DNA of 64,000 nt from Cryptomeria japonica (lineage: Eukaryota > Streptophyta > Pinopsida > Cupressales > Cupressaceae), in assembly GCF_030272615.1 (NCBI RefSeq), contig NC_081409.1, positions 877,557,594-877,621,593 of the forward strand, in the 5' to 3' direction. Positions 58,353 to 64,000 of the stretch are shown piece after piece. Within the stretch, counting starts at the first letter, position 1. Each line of letters starts with the position of its first letter. The position numbers and the translations under genes were made by a program. The notes below the pieces were generated by a model. That model was given only the letters and a program-made list of their open reading frames with translations, ran no database searches and was not told the DNA's origin.

Positions 58353-60052
58353 TGTGTAGGGGAAAAAGTGAGACTAGGTTAACATGCCCTAATCCTACCT
58401 TTTGACACACATTACGGAATACGAAAGAGCCTAGAGATATCGCACAATTGGCTACTTCTTTTTGTGAAAGAGAGAGCCACGGGATATCTATTAGGATTTC
58501 TATTCCTTTGTTGAAATTGGAAGATCAAATGATGCAAGTTCAATCCCTAACCCCAAAGTGCAAGTATGAACTAATAACAAGATTGCAGAATTGAACTTAA
58601 ACAATGGAAAGCTGTAAATACAAGGATGAAATAAGAATGCAGGTGCGTACCCGGAGTTAAAATCTGACTGAAAATGTTCGGGACGGGGGTGCGGGCGCCA
58701 CTGTCCTGATTCTGCCCCTGAAACTGCTCCGAAAACTGCTATTTTTGCACTTTGGAAAGAGCTGTCAAAAATGCTGAAAATGCTGTCGGACCAGGGCGCC
58801 CAGCGCCCCTGTCCCAGGGACCAGGGCGCCCAGTAGGGACCAGGGCGCCCAGAAGGGACCAGGGCGCCCAGCGCCCCTGTCCTGGCAGGACCAGGGCGCC
58901 CCACGCCCCTGTCCTGGTCTTTTTCTCTGAAATTTGGTGGGAAGGTCGGTCTCAGTCTGCTTCTCCCGGATCTGCAACCTGCGGCGTCGTCCGAGTCCCG
59001 AAACCTGCACTTATATCTGAAAAGGTGTTTGGGTGGCTATATAGGGTTTTGCCTTAGTCAAACCCCCGCTTCGGTGATTTCCACCTCCACGAATAGCCAA
59101 GTTGTATTGTAAAATATATTGTGTGTGCAGACCTAGTGTGTGTGCAAGGTCCTTAAATGCAAGAAAGCAAACTAGAGCAACCTAGAAAGTAAACCCTAAT
59201 TGCTTGTAAATGATAATGTAATGCTCTAAATCAAGATGCAAAGTGATCTAAAGCATGAATAAAGGATATATTGAAGCTTATGCAAAGACATGAAAACAAC
59301 ATGAAATCATACCCAACCCTCAAGGGAGGAGTACAAGCCAATCTTCAGTCGGTAATTTCCTATTGTTCTTCAATGTCTTCCAAGCCCTAAGTGGATGAAT
59401 GAATTTGATAAGTGCTTGATAGAGGAATGTTGAATGTTGTTGAAGTCTTCAAAGATCTGCTCTTTCGCTGCATAGAAGGTCCTTGAAAGCCAAAAATTGG
59501 ATCCTTTCAAATGAAGAAAGAGAGCTCTTATGTATGAAACCCTAGGTCTTAATTTCGACTTTTGGCTGACCTAGAGATTGAATATCCTGCCAATTTCTTG
59601 GGGTTAAGCTTTATTTTATGATTGGATCGTGCTCCCAAAATTTCGAGAAAAATGTCCGGGACCATGTTGCACGGGCGCCATGGTCCCGACAACTTTTCAC
59701 CAAATTTTTAGGGCCGTCAGATATGATGATTTTAGAGAGAATCCCGAAGTTATAGGTGATTTCGAGATGTTTTGACCCCCGAAATCAAGCCCCCAAGTTC
59801 AAAATAGGACCTAATTAGGGTTTTTGATTAAATGATGTATTGGAAGAATAAAATGAAAGGGGCACACTTTAATGAAAGGTCCCAACTTTATGATATGGGA
59901 GATGATAAAATAGAACCTTAGACCTAATTAATTTAATTAATTAAGTGCTAAAGGGGAAATGCAATGCAAAATGCAAAATGCGCCAAGGCGGGTGCTAAAC
60001 TAGGTGTGAAATTGTACCACCCTAGCAAGTGCGTACAATTTACGACGCTACA
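58353..60052 (-). repeat. 5' LTR of element 5
   Basis: Begins TGTGTAGGGG and ends GACGCTACA. It matches 52388-54088 with few substitutions and one 1-base indel. Most differences are C/T or G/A, many at CpG (for example GCGCCC here against GCACCC in the other copy). It contains module copy 4 (59634-59775). Confidence 0.95.
59634..59775 (-). repeat. GC-hairpin module, copy 4
   Basis: LTR counterpart of copy 3. It begins CCCAAAATTTCGAGAAAAAT and ends GAGATGTTTTGA. Confidence 0.8.
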
Positions 60053-60057
60053 GTATG
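60053..60057. repeat. Target-site duplication, right copy (element 5)
   Basis: GTATG directly after LTR end GCTACA; partner at 52383-52387. Confidence 0.95.
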
Positions 60058-60122
60058 ATTCACCCCCCCTCTCATCTTGTTGGCTATTGGATCTGTACTT
60101 ATATTATGTATCAGAACTATCC
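60058..60122 (+). repeat. Copia LTR copy 3, right part
   Basis: ATTCACCCCCCCTCTCATCT... to the LTR end near AACTATC, completing the copy split by element 5. The final CA of the other copies reads CC here. Confidence 0.85.
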
Positions 60123-60123
60123 A

Positions 60124-60786
60124 TTTTAACTAATGCTTGACTAGGATTACCAACAATACTTCTTGATCCTGTCCCACTCCCACTGACACTTTCATGTGTA
60201 GTTTTTATAATCTTTTGAGGTGTGTGATCTAAAGTTGCAAATGATTGATTTGTAGTGTCAGTGGCACTTGATATAGGATTGTCAATAGTATGAGATTGAG
60301 TATCTACCACTAGTGGCCTCTTGTGAGAGCTTTTTGTTGTTGCCCTTGTCCAACACCAAGACAACTAGTATGAGTAGTAGTACCCATGCCAACCCCACCA
60401 ATCACAGCGGCACTTGACTTAACAATAATATGAATACTATCTTTAGTTGGGGCTAGGGGCATAACAACCATGAACTCCATCATATCTTTCTGTGGGTCAT
60501 ATGTTGGAAATACCCCGTTCCTTGCAGGTTGTTCATTTACAACTTCAGTCGAGGAAACCCTATGAAATGCTTTCTTTTTTTCTTTATTTGCTTTTGTTGT
60601 GTGTTCATATTTTTCATAGTAATCACAAAATTGAAAATCTGGGCTTGCTGAAGCAATTGAATGTTTGAAAAGTGACATAGGAATACCATAGGCTCCAGTT
60701 CCACTTATTCCTATGGTTTTTGTTGGCAATATAGCATTATAACAGACAATGGAAGATTGTTGGCATTTCAATAAGGATATTGAGAA
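60124..60786 (-). pseudogene. Gene fragment copy D (663 bp)
   Basis: Same content as copies B and C: MSLFKHSIAS, NGVFPTYDPQKDMMEF and SSAAVIGGVGMG in one frame (60771-60310), RPLVVDTQSHTIDNPISS and VSGSGTGSRSIVGNPSQALV in the other (60364-60104). It ends at LTR copy 4. Confidence 0.7.
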
Positions 60787-62265
60787 TGTTGTTGATGATT
60801 ATGAATATAACTGATTATGGATGTTTACTATCTTGATATTATTATTTTGTCATTGATGTCAAGAAATTGATTTTCTAATTCAGTATGATGTTGCCATATC
60901 TTGAGAAGTATGATTTGAAGAGTATAAAGATGTCGGTAAAAGACACAGAAAAGATTATGATGAATAAGGGGATGAATAAGGTATTCAATGGGCAACTATT
61001 ACCGAGTTAGACAATGATGAGATCATGATGTTTAGATTGTTTTAACATCATACATATGTTGCAAATTGTAAGGTTAATACTATACTATGTTACCAAGCAA
61101 AGAACCTAGTCGGTAAACCCTAAGGAACCTAGTCGGTAAACCCTAAGGTTATCGCTATCGGTTAATGAAGGTGGAATGTCTACTGAGTGAAGTTTATTAT
61201 TCACCGATTTGTTACCAAGTTGTAACTGAGCTATAATAGAATGCATTAAATGTTTACATGCGTTATTTAATGAAGGAAGCTGATGAGCTAGAACTGATTA
61301 AATGATTGGTATGCCATGCATGAAGTTTGTTAATGAATCTATGGCAAAGGAAAGTTAGCATGAAGATCTACAACATAGATTAAACCGCAATACCCTGGCA
61401 AAAGTTCCAAGAAAAGTATGTAAGTTCCAAGGCGGGGTAAAATGTTTTCAGATAGAAAGATGCATTGAACCTGGACAAGATTGAAGATCTGATGGCTATG
61501 ATTGATCATGGGAAATGTGATCAAGGAGATTAAGTGGTTACCTAATTGTTTATAAATAGGAAACTGTTGATAAACAATGTATGCGGGCAAGTGTATGCAT
61601 AGGGATGCTACATAGTGATTACCGAGCACAGAAGCTTGAAGAACTGTTTGAATAACAAAGTATAGAAGCCCATCAGATGGAAAAGATTAGTTCTATATCT
61701 AGATTGTATTGAACAAATAAGAATTTGCTTTAGCATTTTAGATGGGAAGTTGCAGATAGATTTTTATTACTGTTATTTTGTGAAAGTGATAGAAAATCTC
61801 TTTACCGAGTGGACTTAAAAGTCTTATTTGTAAAACCCTCTAGCAAGGTGACATTCTGATCGAGTGTTTGAAATCCTTTAACAAGGTCACTTCTAACAAG
61901 GCGAAGATCCTAACAGATCTGAGGGAAATCCCTTAACCGGGTCACATCTAGCAATGTGTTTGTAATCTTTTATAGGATTTGCTTTTAACCGATCATACTC
62001 TAAAAGAGTATATTTCTTAGTGGGTCTGAAATCCCATAGTGGTTTTTCCCTATTTGGGTTTCCACGTTAAATTTGGTGTTATGAGGTTTATGATGTTTAT
62101 ATGCTTTTGAGTTTGCATGTTTAGCAGGTTTGGTTATATTACTGAAGTATAGGTTACCGAAGTTGAATATGATATTTTTATGGAAGATTAAGTTTATATG
62201 ATTCAGCCCCCCTCTCATCTTGTTGGCTATTGGATCTGTACTTATATTAAGGATCAAAACTATCA
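60787..62265 (+). repeat. 5' LTR of element 6 (copia LTR copy 4)
   Basis: Begins TGTTGTTGATGATTATGA and ends CAAAACTATCA; 1479 bp. The TATAAATAGG box is at 61551-61560. It is visibly more diverged from copies 1-3 than those are from each other. It alone is followed by a primer site. Confidence 0.9.
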
Positions 62266-62267
62266 AT

Positions 62268-62279
62268 TGGTATCAGAGC
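62268..62279 (+). promoter_or_regulatory. Primer binding site, initiator tRNA-Met (element 6)
   Basis: TGGTATCAGAGC, the complement of the initiator tRNA-Met 3' end and the standard site of plant copia elements, two bases after the LTR end. Confidence 0.92.
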
Positions 62280-62329
62280 ATTGGACTTTGGAAGAAAAGT
62301 TTAAAGGCACTTGAGTTAAAGATCCAAAG

Positions 62330-63295
62330 ATGTATAAGAGGGATGCACCAAAGTTGAACAAGTCAAGTTTCTCTACATGGCAGAAAAGAATGAAGATGCA
62401 TCTATCAGGAGTTGGAGAATATGCTGTATACTATCTGGAGAATGATTTTGTTACACTGAGAACCTATCCATTGACTATGGAAGAGATAAAGGCAAAGCAA
62501 GAACATATTCAAGCAATGATTGAAATAACATCTGCATTGACCGATTCAGAGTTTAATGATCTAGAAGGCTGGAATGATGCAAAGGCAATGTGGGATAAGC
62601 TCATATCAGTGTATGGAGGAGATGAACATGTTCAAAGAGAAAAAGTAGATAGTCTAAGAGGACAACTTGAATCTATGAGGATGAATGAAGGTGAGAACAT
62701 AACTCAGTACAATACAAGACTAAAGGAGATTGTCAATCAAATCAAAGGAGCAGGTGGAACTATTGAAGAAAAGGATATAACAAGTAAGTTGTTAAGAACC
62801 CTTCTACTAGCTTATGGAATCCGAGTCTCTGCAATCAATGCATTGAGGTCTGTACCTAATATGTCAGTTTCTTTAGATGCTACTATTGGTAAGCCACATG
62901 CATTTGAGTTAAGTAACTTTGATAACAGCGTATCTTCGGTAAATAAAGTTGAATCTACATTTAGTTCTTTTCATCTTGATGAATCTAATTATTACAATGA
63001 AAGAAAGTATAAGTACTGTGAAGGAGATCACAATGGAGCAAGTGAAAGATTTCATAAGAACATGGAAGAAGTACACAAACTGTATGAGGAAATCAGAAAG
63101 CAGGAAGAGTTTGAAGCACTATTAGCCAAAAGGTTACTGAGAGGCAAAGGTAAGTATAAAGGAAAACTACCTTTGAAATGTTTCAATTATGATAAGATAG
63201 GACATATGGCTTCTAACTATCCTGACAAAGATTTTAGTGAAAAGAGAGATTATCGAGATGACAGACAGAAAGATAATCATTATAGAGGACACTGA
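62330..63295 (+). CDS. Copia Gag (element 6)
   Basis: ATG at 62330, 51 bp after the primer site; 321 codons. LNKSSFSTWQKRMKMHLSG at the start and AKAMWDKLISVYGG with DSLRGQLESMRMNEGENITQ form a copia-type capsid (UBN2-like). LLRTLLLAYGIRVSAINAL and a helical Glu/Lys-rich part (about 235-270) follow. The nucleocapsid finger reads CFNYDKIGHMASNYP, where family members have C-x2-C-x4-H-x4-C: the second and last Cys are Tyr (G-to-A changes), so zinc binding should be lost. The frame ends at TGA 63293, where the same frame continues with protease-coding sequence, so TGA probably replaced CGA. Confidence 0.88.
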   Translation: MYKRDAPKLNKSSFSTWQKRMKMHLSGVGEYAVYYLENDFVTLRTYPLTMEEIKAKQEHIQAMIEITSALTDSEFNDLEGWNDAKAMWDKLISVYGGDEHVQREKVDSLRGQLESMRMNEGENITQYNTRLKEIVNQIKGAGGTIEEKDITSKLLRTLLLAYGIRVSAINALRSVPNMSVSLDATIGKPHAFELSNFDNSVSSVNKVESTFSSFHLDESNYYNERKYKYCEGDHNGASERFHKNMEEVHKLYEEIRKQEEFEALLAKRLLRGKGKYKGKLPLKCFNYDKIGHMASNYPDKDFSEKRDYRDDRQKDNHYRGH

Positions 63296-64000
63296 GACTT
63301 CAAAAGAAGAGATAGAAAGACATTCTTAATAGCTGATGAGGAATCCAATGATGATAAATTAGATGAAACTAATATAGAGGAAGTAGTTTATGTGGCTATC
63401 AAAGATGGATCAGATGAAGAAAGGTATGAAGAAAAATCCCTAATATCTCACATAAACACTAATGATTCTTGGATCATTGATAGTGGATGCTCACATCATA
63501 TGACAGGTGATAAGCACAAGTTTGTTATGTTAGAAGATTATGATGGAGGCTATGTTAGATTTGGTAATGATGCACCATGTCTAGTAAGAGGTAAAGGATC
63601 TATAACACTTCTTGACAATGAAAAATGCAATGATGTTTATTGGGTTGAAGGTCTGAAATACAATTTGTTGAGTGTAGCACAACTAAACAACATAGGTTAC
63701 CGAATAGAATTTCAGAAAGGAATTGTCAAAGTTCATGACAAGAATGGAAAGTTAGCTGCTACCGGGACACAAACAAAAGGTAATACATTTCACCTTGACT
63801 CAACTCGTAATAAGTGTTTGTATGCAAAGATAGATGATACTTGGTTATGGCATAAAAGGTTTTGTCATGTAATTTTTGATAATCTAATCAAAATAAGTAA
63901 GAAGCACCAAGTAAGAGGTCTACTGAGTCTTGAAAAACCTGAGAATGCTATGTGCCAAGGATGCCAAATGGGTAAGATGACAAGATCAAGCTTTACAAGT
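63296..64000 (+). pseudogene. Copia protease and GAG-pre-integrase (element 6), continues beyond window
   Basis: Same frame as gag: FKRRDRKTFLIADEESNDD, then the protease active site WIIDSGCSHHMTGD (about 63472-63510), VRFGNDAPCLVRGKG and LKYNLLSVAQLNNIGY. The pre-integrase zinc-binding part has WLWHKRFCHVIFDNL (about 63841-63890) and MCQGCQMGKMTRS (about 63950-63985). No further stop is seen up to the window end. Only the TGA at 63293 separates it from gag. Confidence 0.88.

Larger units (their letters stand above)
52388..60052 (-). mobile_element. Element 5: non-autonomous LTR retrotransposon encoding protease and G-patch
   Basis: Complete 7665-bp element with 1701- and 1700-bp LTRs, GTATG target duplication, tRNA-Trp primer site, polypurine tract and two overlapping ORFs that are one gene broken by a single-base shift. 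No capsid, zinc finger, RT, RNase H or integrase is recognisable. By eye the LTRs differ at about 15-20 of 1700 positions, so insertion is recent. It lies inside copia LTR copy 3. Confidence 0.93.
60787..64000 (+). mobile_element. Element 6: Ty1/copia retrotransposon, right end outside the window
   Basis: 5' LTR (60787-62265), tRNA-iMet primer site, gag, then protease and pre-integrase coding sequence up to the window edge. Protease-pre-integrase order before RT is the copia arrangement. Stops and missing zinc ligands suggest an inactive copy. Confidence 0.9.

Overview
The window is repeat-dense nuclear DNA from a seed plant, most plausibly one with a very large genome such as a gymnosperm. 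That assignment is an inference from element content (Tat-lineage Ty3/gypsy elements with a second RNase H, an antisense plant-mobile-domain ORF, large nested LTR elements, a copia element primed by initiator tRNA-Met), not from a marker gene. I see no intact host gene, rRNA or tRNA gene. Apart from one long gag-type ORF, two overlapping ORFs of a young element and one copia gag ORF, the coding sequence is decayed transposon.

Layout. (1) 1-14645: minus-strand Tat-lineage Ty3/gypsy element running off the left edge. In its own direction it has a 5' LTR (13518-14645), a tRNA-Lys-type primer site, a long leader, gag, protease, G-patch, RT, RNase H, second RNase H, integrase, a 3' region and an antisense plant-mobile-domain pseudogene. 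(2) 14646-17896: unassigned DNA and a copia-like solo LTR. (3) 17897-about 37130: a plus-strand Tat element with the same domain order, split by (4) 25956-33704, a minus-strand LTR element with a CCCAC target duplication, a tRNA-Trp primer site and one intact 1142-aa gag ORF but no RT, RNase H or integrase. (5) About 37141-41040: DNA rich in GGCGAA and GCTAGCGAC motifs. (6) 41079-43878: a broken hAT-type transposase gene with a TATA box and a probable 5'UTR intron. (7) 45106-62265: a frameshifted coiled-coil gene on the minus strand, then four copia LTRs alternating with three copies of a 663-664 bp gene fragment (period about 2.14 kb). The third LTR is split by (8) 52388-60052, a minus-strand LTR element with a GTATG target duplication, LTRs about 99% identical by eye and a tRNA-Trp primer site, encoding a retropepsin and a G-patch but no recognisable capsid, RT or integrase. 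(9) The fourth LTR leads into a plus-strand copia element (gag, protease, pre-integrase) that continues past the right edge.

The most interesting pattern is the relationship of elements (4) and (8). They share the primer site, a 20-bp polypurine-tract block, a 3'UTR hairpin with different stem sequences in the same context, and a 115-155 bp GC-hairpin module, yet code for different proteins: one for capsid with an altered protease site, the other for a protease and G-patch. This could be a pair of non-autonomous elements using each other's or a third element's proteins; that reading is inference.
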